Of a DNA stretch of 31,375 nucleotides, positions 1 to 8,173 are shown piece after piece. Origin of the DNA: an uncultured bacterium (GTDB taxonomy: Bacteria > Bacillota > Clostridia > Lachnospirales > Lachnospiraceae). The stretch spans positions 1 to 31,375 of the forward strand of contig CAJMNR010000041.1 in NCBI GenBank assembly GCA_905214875.1. Direction: 5' to 3'. The notes under the pieces were generated by a model. It was not told the origin of the DNA. It saw only the letters and a list, made by a program, of their open reading frames with translations, and searched no databases. The position numbers and the translations under genes are program-made. Position 1 is the first letter of the stretch, and each line of letters opens with the position of its first letter.

Positions 1-23
1 GCCAGGATCAAACTCTCAAATTA
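1..23 (-). rRNA. 16S rRNA, 5' end only (partial)
   Basis: Read on the minus strand, the first 16 bases are the near-universal 16S 5' motif AGAGTTTGATCCTGGC (the 27F site, E. coli positions 8-23), so the mature 5' end lies near window position 23. The gene runs off the left edge. The leader upstream holds a boxA-like GTTCTTTGAACA at about 69-80, typical of rRNA antitermination sites. Confidence 0.95.
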
Positions 24-241
24 AAGTTTAATCTTGGTCAAAAAGCTGCTAGCTTCATTAACCGTTGTGTTCAAAGAACACAATTTACTGTTTCTATAAA
101 GAAACGTTCACAACATACTAAAGTATGTCATTTCTGAAAATCATTTATAAGAATTTTCAAGGTTGTTTCACTGTTCAATTATCAATGTTCTTGCCATGCT
201 TCTTTCAGAAGCGTTGTGCTCCTTACCGAAGCGACTTGTTT

Positions 242-270
242 AGTATATCAGAAGAAAAGCAAAGTGTCAA
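242..270 (-). promoter_or_regulatory. rRNA operon promoter
   Basis: On the minus strand, TTGACA (265-270) and TATACT (242-247) are separated by exactly 17 bases, a near-consensus sigma-A promoter about 220 bases upstream of the 16S 5' end. A second TTGACA at 317-322 has only weak -10 candidates (around 291-299) and may be the start of a tandem P1 promoter, as is common for rrn operons. The stretch 24-500 otherwise holds the AT-rich leader and no convincing gene. Confidence 0.8.
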
Positions 271-500
271 TGACTTTTTTCATCTTTTTTTCATAAAATT
301 CGACAGTTCTATAAATTGTCAAACTTTTTTCTTCGCACTTAGCTTGTGCTCCCGTTTACCCGATTAGTATGCGCACTCATTTCTTAATTATACACCTAAA
401 AGATATTTTTCTTTTTAATAGCCAATCTTTCGATTACTGGTTATAATACTACATATAAAATACAGCGTTAGTAAAAACGCAATACAAGAAAGGATTCACA

Positions 501-908
501 ATGCAAACTATAAAACAAAAGGAAACTGTCCTCTTATATAATATAAAAAACAAACCATATACAGCAAAGTTAAAATCCATCCTATTACGACTAGGTATTA
601 AAATCAAAGTAGTTACACCTGAACAATACGGTTTACCGATTGCCTCCTTACTATCTAATTCATCTTCCAAAGTCGAAACCACTGCCGAAGCAACACCAGA
701 TACCCCTAACTTTGAAGATGAAATGCTTGTAATGGCTGGCTTAACAGATGCAAGACTTAACCAATTGCTCTTAGCTCTTAGAAAGGATCAAATCCGCATT
801 CCTCTAAAAGCCATCTTAACTCCACATAACAGCCAGTGGAACTCAGTCCAACTTCGTGACGAACTCTCCTTAGAACATCAAAAGATGCAAGAACTTAATA
901 AGAATTAG
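501..908 (+). CDS. DUF3783-like small protein, unknown function
   Basis: A 135-residue soluble protein with no signal peptide or membrane segment. The start is supported by AAGAAAGG seven bases before the ATG, and a TATAAT hexamer lies at 442-447. The C-terminal half (roughly residues 70-125, including the stretch MLVMAGLTDARLNQLLLALR) resembles the DUF3783 family, a small uncharacterised domain of Firmicutes. The N-terminal ~45 residues look like a short alpha/beta unit (VLLYNI followed by a lysine-rich helix). It is transcribed away from the rRNA operon and converges with the dlt-like operon on a shared terminator. The family assignment is from memory of the sequence pattern; no function is proposed. 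Confidence 0.75.
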   Translation: MQTIKQKETVLLYNIKNKPYTAKLKSILLRLGIKIKVVTPEQYGLPIASLLSNSSSKVETTAEATPDTPNFEDEMLVMAGLTDARLNQLLLALRKDQIRIPLKAILTPHNSQWNSVQLRDELSLEHQKMQELNKN

Positions 909-910
909 CA

Positions 911-954
911 AAAAAAGACTGAAGGAGCAACATAAGTACTCCTTCAGTCTTTTT
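911..954. terminator. Bidirectional terminator between convergent genes
   Basis: A 16-bp perfect stem (AAAAAG ACTGAAGGAG at 912-927 with CTCCTTCAGT CTTTTT at 939-954) has an A-run on one side and a T-run on the other. It can end both the gene at 501-908 and the seven-gene operon arriving from the right. Confidence 0.92.
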
Positions 955-956
955 AC

Positions 957-2330
957 TTAACTCTTAACTTTCTCTTTTGGCGTATTTGGATACTTGCTTG
1001 TATCAAAATCATGTGAGCTTCCATGATTCTTAGAATAATTAATTAACCAATCATCTGTGACTAAATTAAAATCATCTCCGCCACCAACTCTAGGTGTCGT
1101 ATCAAAATGATACCACCCTTGTTTTGGTACATAGACAAGATTCCAATAATGCGTACTACTATGGCCCGGATTCTTTTGTACCAACATACTCATCACTCCA
1201 GCCCGATATAGCAACTCTTGAGCAACAGAATAATAAACGTAACAATCTCCAGACTTTCTTTTAAGCCCGTCATTGGCAGCCTTAACCCAATTTGACTTCT
1301 CTGAACTCTCCGTATAATTAAAATTACTTCTTATCCAATTATATATAGCCGTACACTTCTTTTGCGTAGTCATATCCTCTGTAATAATCTTACTCAACAC
1401 TTGATCGGCAATTTTATCTACCTTATCAACTTCTACTGCATTTGTCGTATCAGATACAACGTTATACGCAACTGATGCTTCGCTTCTGTTTCCCGCTCGA
1501 TCATATGCATAATACCTCACGGTATAACTTCCTTTTTTATTAACTGAGATGGTAGATACATCTGCAACAATCGTCGGACAAGCATCCACTTCATCCCATG
1601 CTCTAATATATTTTAAAAGATCTGTCTCTTTATTTTCCTGATTCGTATATAATGTCGTTTCAAATGTGTTTCCTATTACAGGCTTGGACTTATCTGAAGT
1701 CAATTCTTTATTCTTAATAGGTGCATAGAAATTAATCGCCGCTACCTTATCATTTAAAAGAAGAAATCTCAACTCTGTATTATCTATCTCGCAAGAATAA
1801 CTATCATTCTTCCCTTCCTCCAGACTTTTACCATATGCCTTCTGTAATTCTTCTTTTGTTGAACCAACTTTAATTCCTTCTCCTGTGGAAATCTTATCTG
1901 AATTGACAGTAAGCACTTCAACATAATCCTTCGTATCACCAGGATAAGTTACCAACGTAATTCCGTCATCATAGCGATATGCCTTTTCTGTTCCAACGAA
2001 TGCGATACTCTCAAAAGTTTCTTCCCGTTTCACTTCTCCAAGACAATTCTTAACTTCCTCTAAGTCATCCTGCACCGAAAACTTTTTCCCATTATATTCG
2101 ATGGAATAGCGCTTTGCTTCCGGGGTAGCTGTGGCAACTATGATTGCCTCCTCTGTTGCTGTTTTCACTGTCGGAGTCGGTTCTGCTGTAGCCATTCCTG
2201 CTGCTACCGCTGCATTTGCCACCTCTGTGAAAATTGGTTCTATTGGCTCTTCATTCTTATCAGCTCTTGAGCAACCAGCCAGAAAAATCACACTTGCTAA
2301 TAAGAAAACTTTCTTATTCATAAACGTCAC
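957..2330 (-). CDS. Lipoprotein with transglutaminase-like domain
   Basis: A 457-residue extracytoplasmic lipoprotein. The signal peptide ends in the lipobox LAGC (Cys20), followed by a Thr/Ala/Pro-rich linker to about residue 70. Residues ~74-202 match the domain of the lipoprotein encoded just upstream (shared pattern: Y-x-Y, TYP, DY, ST-x-EG-x-KVG-x-T, KAYG). Residues ~215-293 look like a bacterial Ig-like domain (YTVRYYAYDRAGN). Residues ~320-425 form a transglutaminase/protease-like domain with a plausible triad Cys363 (GDCYVYYS), His394 (HYWNLVYV) and Asp410 (HFDTTP). The start is taken as GTG at 2330 because AAAGGAG lies six bases before it; an ATG three codons later is too far from that site. 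It is the last gene of the operon. The triad suggests an active cysteine enzyme of the envelope; its substrate is unknown. Confidence 0.85.
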   Translation of the reverse strand: MTFMNKKVFLLASVIFLAGCSRADKNEEPIEPIFTEVANAAVAAGMATAEPTPTVKTATEEAIIVATATPEAKRYSIEYNGKKFSVQDDLEEVKNCLGEVKREETFESIAFVGTEKAYRYDDGITLVTYPGDTKDYVEVLTVNSDKISTGEGIKVGSTKEELQKAYGKSLEEGKNDSYSCEIDNTELRFLLLNDKVAAINFYAPIKNKELTSDKSKPVIGNTFETTLYTNQENKETDLLKYIRAWDEVDACPTIVADVSTISVNKKGSYTVRYYAYDRAGNRSEASVAYNVVSDTTNAVEVDKVDKIADQVLSKIITEDMTTQKKCTAIYNWIRSNFNYTESSEKSNWVKAANDGLKRKSGDCYVYYSVAQELLYRAGVMSMLVQKNPGHSSTHYWNLVYVPKQGWYHFDTTPRVGGGDDFNLVTDDWLINYSKNHGSSHDFDTSKYPNTPKEKVKS

Positions 2331-2352
2331 TACTTTCTCCTTTAATAACTAA

Positions 2353-2883
2353 TTACTTCGTAGTATTCGTTGATTTTGTCGCATTAGACGTATAATCAAT
2401 CTCCTCTATCGTAGTTCCATCTGAAGTTATGAACTTAAGGCTCATATTCCCCTTGTCATAAGAATAGCCTCCTGTTTCATCTGGTTGTGCATCTCCATAT
2501 GCCTTTTTCATCGTCTCAACCGTATCTCCTACTTTTACTCCCTCTTTTGTAGATACCGTATCATTAGTCAAATACACATAGCTGATATAATCTTTTCCAT
2601 CCTTAGGATAAGTGCCTACGGTGAAAGCACTGCCATATTGATACGTCTTATCCAGCCCATCAAAGGCACAGCTTGCTGCTTCAAAATATTTATACTCTTG
2701 TCCCAATCCCTTGATTACATCTTCTGCGTTAGCGTCCATAGCAATCTCGGTATCATTATACGAAAATACATATCCATCAGAGTCCTTACTGCCGGAGTCA
2801 TTTTTAGACTCTCCACTTCCACATGCCGCCAACCCAAGTACCATAATACAAGTCAGTAACATTGCTGTAATTCTTCTCATCAA
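2353..2883 (-). CDS. Small lipoprotein, paralogous domain to its neighbour
   Basis: A 176-residue predicted lipoprotein: signal peptide with lipobox LAAC (Cys21), a Gly/Ser/Asp-rich linker, then one domain (about residues 38-170). The same domain recurs as the second segment of the transglutaminase lipoprotein 22 bases downstream, including TYPKDGKDY versus TYPGDTKDY and STKEGVKVGDT versus STGEGIKVGST. I do not recognise the domain; its aromatic and acidic pattern would suit a binding module at the membrane surface. It is co-directional with the SGNH gene upstream (35 bases apart) and so part of the dlt-like operon. Likely a surface cofactor or substrate-binding partner, which is inference only. 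Confidence 0.8.
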   Translation of the reverse strand: MMRRITAMLLTCIMVLGLAACGSGESKNDSGSKDSDGYVFSYNDTEIAMDANAEDVIKGLGQEYKYFEAASCAFDGLDKTYQYGSAFTVGTYPKDGKDYISYVYLTNDTVSTKEGVKVGDTVETMKKAYGDAQPDETGGYSYDKGNMSLKFITSDGTTIEEIDYTSNATKSTNTTK

Positions 2884-2918
2884 AGATCATCACCTTTCTA
2901 TCCCAAAAACTTATGCAA

Positions 2919-3971
2919 TTAATAGCTTACAATCTTCCCATACGTTTCTAACTCTTTGTATTGGTCTGTCTTCATTTCATTATAAAACGCAACTTTCTCG
3001 TCATATACCTTCTTATATTCTTCCTCACTGCGATGATCTGCAAGATCATACCGTAACTTCATCCACTTCCCGAAATAATCTGTAAGCTTCTCCGCCCCAG
3101 ATAGATTCATATGAAGCCCGCCATCATATGTATCCTCCTTAAAATCAATGCCTGCTTCCTCTGTGCTGTCTAAAAGGTTTATATAGGCGATTTCATTTTT
3201 CTCTGCATACTCTTTCATTTGTTCATCCCATTGTTCATACCAATAAGGATAAAGACTAGGTGCTTTTACTAACACCAATTCAATTCCATTGTCCTTACAC
3301 AGTTTTACCATTTTATCCAAGTATTTATACGAATTTTCACTAAAATTATAATTACTAAGGGCTTTCCCCTCTGGAATATTATCCGTGGCTTTTGTATCTA
3401 CCCTCATATAATATCCGTTATGAGACACTTTCTTGGAAGAAAACATATACTTTATATCATCTGCATTCAAGTCATTCCATCTAGAATGATACCTTAATAA
3501 CGGAAAGACATAAGACAGAAAATTCTCATCCTCACACATGGATGCGTTAATTGCATCCACCTTGCTCTTTGACCACCGCATGCCATCCAACGTCATACGG
3601 TTATACGCCTCACTCTGAGGTTGATCATATTTCATTGCAAGTACATTAAATACAACGACTTTAGGTTTCTCATATCTCAGGGCATCCTCTAACAAATAAT
3701 AAGACTGCCATATTAGCTGCTGCGCACTCCCACGAATATACGAAGTAATTCCATACTCCTCCCATAACTTAATTGGAGAGAAATTCTCATATACTTCACA
3801 ATCTCCAACAAATAATACATCATGGTTCGTTTTCTCTTCATAATACTCTGCAACTAATGCCCCTTCCACAATATCACCTGTATATTTAGGCACTAACAGA
3901 CGCTGAAGCAAAAACAACGTTATGCCAATAAACATTGCCACGAATGCATATCTAATTACTTTCTTCCTCAT
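2919..3971 (-). CDS. Membrane-anchored SGNH/DltD-like protein with Cys at the nucleophile position
   Basis: A 350-residue protein with one N-terminal membrane segment (about residues 8-25) and an extracytoplasmic SGNH-type fold. Block I reads VLFVGDCEVYENFSP, so the residue where DltD and GDSL enzymes carry the nucleophilic Ser is Cys58. The C-terminal catalytic block is DGGLHMNLSG (Asp283, His287). In dlt systems DltD is the partner of the MBOAT DltB and helps pass the acyl group to the acceptor; the position directly after the MBOAT gene (9 bases) points to that job here. It could act as a thiol-dependent transferase, or be a catalytically altered scaffold. It belongs to the racemase-adenylase-carrier-MBOAT operon. 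Confidence 0.82.
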   Translation of the reverse strand: MRKKVIRYAFVAMFIGITLFLLQRLLVPKYTGDIVEGALVAEYYEEKTNHDVLFVGDCEVYENFSPIKLWEEYGITSYIRGSAQQLIWQSYYLLEDALRYEKPKVVVFNVLAMKYDQPQSEAYNRMTLDGMRWSKSKVDAINASMCEDENFLSYVFPLLRYHSRWNDLNADDIKYMFSSKKVSHNGYYMRVDTKATDNIPEGKALSNYNFSENSYKYLDKMVKLCKDNGIELVLVKAPSLYPYWYEQWDEQMKEYAEKNEIAYINLLDSTEEAGIDFKEDTYDGGLHMNLSGAEKLTDYFGKWMKLRYDLADHRSEEEYKKVYDEKVAFYNEMKTDQYKELETYGKIVSY

Positions 3972-3980
3972 GAATGCCTC

Positions 3981-5582
3981 CTAGAACTGATTATAAATAA
4001 ACTGACTGGAATCATATCCAATTCCATACGCACCAAAGATAATAATTGCTAAAAACAATCCATAGTAAATAGCATATCGAACAAGCGGAGGCTTTGTCGC
4101 TATCTGCTCACGCACCGATCCTTTTCCAATCAGCTCTAAGTTACTTACCAAGATAAATAGTAAGACCGCTATCAAAACAACAATATAATCCCCCATTGTC
4201 AGCCCAAGTTCCAAAAGAGACCCATCAAAGAAAATCGCTGGATTAAACTTTGTCACCATCTCTCCCCACATCCTGAAAGTAAGTGGGACATCTCTATAAC
4301 AATCAAAAGAGCGCAGGCAACTCATAAGTAAAAAAGTTCGAACGATACAAAAGAATCGATACCACCATTTTTCATTAATTAGAGGAAAGTTTGCGTGAAA
4401 CCTCTCATATAACGGCTTTAATTCCTCTGATATTAGAATTACGACACAGTTCATAAGTCCCCATACAATAAAATTCCAAGCTGCTCCATGCCAAAATCCA
4501 GTGACAAACCATACAACGATAGTAGCGATATACACAGGAACACGCTTACCTATGGCATCGCCCAAACGTTTTCTTGAATTCTTCGACAACTTAAGCATAG
4601 GCTGACAAACACTGATCGGATAAAAAAGATACTCTTTAAACCAAGAACCCAAAGAGATATGCCATCGATTCCAATATTCCACGATATTTTTCGAAAAATA
4701 TGGCTGAAGGAAGTTTTCCTTAACCTTAATCCCCAAAACCTCTGCAATACCGATCGTAATATCGATTCCGCCTGTAAAGTCACCATATAACTGTACCGCA
4801 TAAAAAATCATCCCTACCAATACATAAGCACCAGTATAATTCTGCGGATCCCCATACAACAACTTTACTGCAACTAACAACCGGTCTGCGACAACGACCT
4901 TCTTAAAATACCCCCACATAATTCGCTGCAATCCAAAGCTTACTTGTTTTGCGTCATATGCATGCTCCGCAAACATCGTCTTAGACAAATCATCAAATCG
5001 GCTGATTGGTCCTTGAATGAGTTGCGGAAAGAAGGAAATGAATAATGCCAGTTTCCCTATATTCTTCTCAGCACTATACTTTCCTCGATAAACATCAATC
5101 ACATATCCCATTGTCTGAAATGTATAAAAAGAAATTCCTAGTGGTAGTGCAAACGCAAATGCTCCCCATTCACCTCCCACACCAAATGTATGTAAGATAG
5201 AATTTATATTCGTAATAGTAAAGTCAGCATATTTAATTACTGCTAATATCCCAAAATTTAAAACAAGGCAGGCAACAAGCATCCTCCAAGTCTTCTTTTT
5301 TACCGATGCTTTGTATGCCTTCCTCTGTTCCCTATCCATCTCAGCCTTATGCTTTGCTAGATAGGCCTTTTGTTCCTCATATTTTTTAGAAATCATACAG
5401 CTGATTATATACGTAGTTACCGTCGTAATCAGAATATATCCGATATACTCAATTCCACTATACGCATAAAAGACATAACTGAACATGAGCAAAAGTTTCC
5501 ACTGATACTTCTTCGGTACAATATAATACGCAACAAACACTAACAAAATAAAAAATAAAAACTCATACGATGTAAAAAGCAT
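3981..5582 (-). CDS. MBOAT-family O-acyltransferase (DltB/AlgI-like)
   Basis: A 533-residue polytopic membrane protein. MBOAT hallmarks are clear: PLGISFYTFQTMGYVIDVYRG (about 147-167), FISFFPQLIQGPISR (about 181-195), WNRWHISLGSWFKEYLF with His308, and GFWHGAAWNFIVWG with the conserved catalytic His365. Members of this family move acyl groups from a cytoplasmic donor across the membrane to an extracellular polymer (DltB: D-Ala from DltC to teichoic acid; AlgI: acetyl to alginate). The genes for an acyl carrier protein and an adenylating enzyme lie directly upstream (13 bases from the carrier gene), so the donor is probably an aminoacyl-carrier protein rather than acetyl-CoA. A charged cytoplasmic loop (about residues 66-98) is longer than in the second MBOAT of this window. 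Confidence 0.92.
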   Translation of the reverse strand: MLFTSYEFLFFILLVFVAYYIVPKKYQWKLLLMFSYVFYAYSGIEYIGYILITTVTTYIISCMISKKYEEQKAYLAKHKAEMDREQRKAYKASVKKKTWRMLVACLVLNFGILAVIKYADFTITNINSILHTFGVGGEWGAFAFALPLGISFYTFQTMGYVIDVYRGKYSAEKNIGKLALFISFFPQLIQGPISRFDDLSKTMFAEHAYDAKQVSFGLQRIMWGYFKKVVVADRLLVAVKLLYGDPQNYTGAYVLVGMIFYAVQLYGDFTGGIDITIGIAEVLGIKVKENFLQPYFSKNIVEYWNRWHISLGSWFKEYLFYPISVCQPMLKLSKNSRKRLGDAIGKRVPVYIATIVVWFVTGFWHGAAWNFIVWGLMNCVVILISEELKPLYERFHANFPLINEKWWYRFFCIVRTFLLMSCLRSFDCYRDVPLTFRMWGEMVTKFNPAIFFDGSLLELGLTMGDYIVVLIAVLLFILVSNLELIGKGSVREQIATKPPLVRYAIYYGLFLAIIIFGAYGIGYDSSQFIYNQF

Positions 5583-5595
5583 AGCATGACCTCAA

Positions 5596-5826
5596 CTATT
5601 CTTCGTCTTCTAAACGCGTGATCAAACTCCACAATGCCTTTGCTGAATTAAAATTCTCTGGAATGATTTCCTCTGCAGGAATCGCAACATCGAATTCTGT
5701 ATTGATTTCTGATATCAATGTTACAATATCAAAAGAATCTAAGATTTTATCATCAATCAATGTCTCACATGTAGAAAAGTCCACATCTGAATGTAAGTCC
5801 TCTAATATCTCTAATAACTCGTCCAT
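5596..5826 (-). CDS. Acyl/aminoacyl carrier protein (DltC-like)
   Basis: A 76-residue acidic four-helix carrier protein. The phosphopantetheine attachment site is Ser31 in ILDSFDIVTLI, and the helix after it (ISEINTEFDVAIP) follows the DltC/ACP pattern. Length matches DltC (about 78 residues). It begins two bases after the stop of the adenylating enzyme gene, which implies translational coupling and a paired function. Inferred role: accepts the activated amino acid as a thioester and presents it to the MBOAT encoded next. It is not the fatty-acid ACP, which normally reads DSLD; here the site reads DSFD. Confidence 0.92.
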   Translation of the reverse strand: MDELLEILEDLHSDVDFSTCETLIDDKILDSFDIVTLISEINTEFDVAIPAEEIIPENFNSAKALWSLITRLEDEE

Positions 5827-5828
5827 AT

Positions 5829-7352
5829 TTATTTCTCCTTTTTGCTTTCCATAAATTTTTGTTTCAACGCTACACGATCTAACTTTCCATTAGCCGTAAG
5901 AGGCATTCTTACTAACTCCTCCATATGATTTGGAATCATATATCTTGGCAAACGCCCCTTTAGATAATCACTAAGCACTCTTTTCTCCACATCACCGACA
6001 TAGTACATTACAATCTTCCCACTATCTTCATCATAGATGCAGCACGAGCTCTTAATTCCCTCAAACATATTCACATTCACTTCAATCTCTCCAAGCTCGA
6101 TTCGGTGTCCCATATGCTTAATCTGATAATCTTTTCTTGACACAAAGACTAATTCTCCATATTCATTTCTCTTCCCGAGATCTCCGGTACGGTAAATAAG
6201 TTCCGGATATTGGTCATTTAATGGATTCTGCACAAACACCTGATTCGTCCGCTCGAAATCTTTATAGTACCCTAATGTAAGCGAAGTACCTCTTACACAG
6301 ATTTCTCCCACTTCGTCTTGTTCTGCAACCTTATTCTCTTCATTCAACAAAAGAATCTCTGTATTTTTAAACGGTCTGCCAATCGGAAGCACCTCGTCCA
6401 ATGCAAAGTCTCGCTCTACTTTGTAATAACAACACATTCCAGTCGCTTCTGTCGGTCCATATAAATTATAAAACTTTGCCTCAGGAAGCGCTTCTCTCCA
6501 TAATTTGAACTGTTTTATCGGAAATACTTCGCTTCCAAATGCGATTGTATGCAAATACTTTGGAACAATCGTATCAAATGTCTTAAAGGACGAAATCATA
6601 GTAAGTGCTGATACTACCCAGCAAATCGTATTAACCTTATATTCATTTAAGAATTCTACCAGCTTTACTGGAAACATAAACAGACTCTTTGGCACAAGAT
6701 ATGTTGTTGCCCCAAACTTCAAGGTCGGATATAGTTCCTTTAAGCATGCATCAAAATATAATGGTGTCTGATTTGCAAACACCGTATCTTGGTTAAATTG
6801 CAACACCTCTGACAATGACTCAATATAATCAAGTACGGAACGATGACATGCCATAACCCCCTTTGGCACCCCAGTCGAGCCCGATGTAAATACAATATAG
6901 ATTGGATCTGTATCCAATTGGTGCTCACGGACAAAGAGAAGCGCTTTCTCATCCACTGACTCTTTCCGTATCTCATCATAAAGGAGTACCTCTGCCTCCC
7001 CCTTATATCCATTTACCAGCTCGCTCGTAGCATCATCACAGATAATAGCCTTTGGTTTTAGTTTGTTAAGGATTAGCTCGATACGAAATACCGGCATCTC
7101 CTCATCCAATGGCACATAATAGTTGCCACCATATAAAACTCCAAAAAAAGCTACAATCGCCTTAGGCTGTTTTTTCATAAATACGACGATTGGCTCTTTA
7201 TAGTAACCCCTCCTATAAAGAAAGGAGCCAATCCTTCTTGCATCTTCATATACTTCGCCGAATGTAATTCCATAGGACTCATTGGCATATGCAATCTTTC
7301 CTGGCACCTTTTCTACCGTAGACTCTAAGTATTCTAACACATTAGTTTGCAT
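5829..7352 (-). CDS. Amino-acid adenylating enzyme (DltA-like)
   Basis: A 507-residue stand-alone adenylation enzyme, close to DltA in length. Core motifs are intact: A3 FTSGSTGVPKG (155-165), A4 Asp201 in YFDACLKELYP (the Asp that holds the alpha-amino group), A5 NLYGPTEAT (296-304), A7 YRTGDLG (387-393), A8 SRKDYQIKHMGHRIELGEIE, and A10 Lys490 in TANGKLDR. It should activate an amino acid with ATP and load it on the adjacent carrier protein. In DltA the specificity segment reads FCGE, whose Cys helps select D-Ala; here it reads FGSE (272-275), so the Cys is replaced by Gly. Together with the racemase gene 19 bases upstream this argues for a substrate other than D-Ala, or a different way of choosing it. 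The product is therefore not named dltA. Confidence 0.9.
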   Translation of the reverse strand: MQTNVLEYLESTVEKVPGKIAYANESYGITFGEVYEDARRIGSFLYRRGYYKEPIVVFMKKQPKAIVAFFGVLYGGNYYVPLDEEMPVFRIELILNKLKPKAIICDDATSELVNGYKGEAEVLLYDEIRKESVDEKALLFVREHQLDTDPIYIVFTSGSTGVPKGVMACHRSVLDYIESLSEVLQFNQDTVFANQTPLYFDACLKELYPTLKFGATTYLVPKSLFMFPVKLVEFLNEYKVNTICWVVSALTMISSFKTFDTIVPKYLHTIAFGSEVFPIKQFKLWREALPEAKFYNLYGPTEATGMCCYYKVERDFALDEVLPIGRPFKNTEILLLNEENKVAEQDEVGEICVRGTSLTLGYYKDFERTNQVFVQNPLNDQYPELIYRTGDLGKRNEYGELVFVSRKDYQIKHMGHRIELGEIEVNVNMFEGIKSSCCIYDEDSGKIVMYYVGDVEKRVLSDYLKGRLPRYMIPNHMEELVRMPLTANGKLDRVALKQKFMESKKEK

Positions 7353-7371
7353 CTAAATTCCCTCTATCTCC

Positions 7372-8091
7372 CTATACCGTAATCAATTCCTCATACTCTC
7401 TCCGAACCGGATACCCGCAAAGCTTTATCGACCTTAATGCCAGTACTTCAAGTGCATCAATAAAACCAGGACCGACCGTAATCTCCCGCTTCACTACAGA
7501 AAGTTCTGTACATCCAAGGATAATTACTTCGGCCCCTTTTTCTTGTAAGTATTTCGTAATTGACTCAAACTTATACATATCAATAGGCTTATTAGCCTTT
7601 ACTTCTTTATAAATCAAGTCCATTAACTCTTTTTCTTTCTCTTCTGATGGAACCACTAGCTCCATCCCAGCTTTTTCAACGATTTCTTGAACAATTCTTG
7701 ACTGGATCGTCCCTTCCGTTGCCATAATGCCAACTTTCTTTATCTTGCGCTGGTATAAATAATCCACCGTTTCCTGCACCATATTAATAATCGGAGTCTC
7801 AACTCTTTGTTGCAGATCTTGATAAAAATAGTGCGCAGTAATGCATGGTACTACTATATAATCAACTTCTTCTTTATGTAACCGTTTGGCCACTTCCAAC
7901 ATTTTTGGAAATGGATTTTCATTGCTCTTCTGAAGTATGTAATTCGTACGATCAGGAATCGATGGATAATTATAAATCACCATATCCATATGTTCTTGAT
8001 CACAGCTAGCATCGGTCATTCTAACGACTAATTCAAAAAAGTGTGATGTCGCAAGCGGACCCAAACCACCTATTACCCCTAATTTCTTCAT
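7372..8091 (-). CDS. Aspartate/glutamate racemase family protein
   Basis: A 239-residue PLP-independent racemase of the Asp/Glu/hydantoin family. The N-terminus GVIGGLGPLAT and the two catalytic cysteines, Cys83 (VPCITAHYF) and Cys194 (ILGCTELSV), are present, so the two-base Cys mechanism should be intact. The usual block is PCNTAH; here Ile replaces the Asn that normally contacts the substrate, a possible sign of altered substrate choice. It is the first gene of the operon, and the product is expected to supply a D- (or L-) amino acid to the adenylating enzyme. The ATG is preceded by only a weak AAAGAG-like ribosome site. Confidence 0.88.
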   Translation of the reverse strand: MKKLGVIGGLGPLATSHFFELVVRMTDASCDQEHMDMVIYNYPSIPDRTNYILQKSNENPFPKMLEVAKRLHKEEVDYIVVPCITAHYFYQDLQQRVETPIINMVQETVDYLYQRKIKKVGIMATEGTIQSRIVQEIVEKAGMELVVPSEEKEKELMDLIYKEVKANKPIDMYKFESITKYLQEKGAEVIILGCTELSVVKREITVGPGFIDALEVLALRSIKLCGYPVRREYEELITV

Positions 8092-8173
8092 CTAAACAAC
8101 TCTTTCTTTTTTTACTTGTCCAGCTCATTCTTATGAAATGTTATCACTTGGAATTGTACTGACTCTCGTCTAG

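Noticed and set aside
125..367. 80-codon open frame in the rRNA leader
   Set aside because: It is antisense to the rRNA leader and promoter, with no ribosome site; its composition is that of random AT-rich DNA.
5829..7352. Naming the adenylase dltA (D-alanine ligase)
   Set aside because: The domain order and carrier partner fit, but the pocket Cys typical of D-Ala ligases is absent and a racemase of another type leads the operon, so the substrate cannot be stated.
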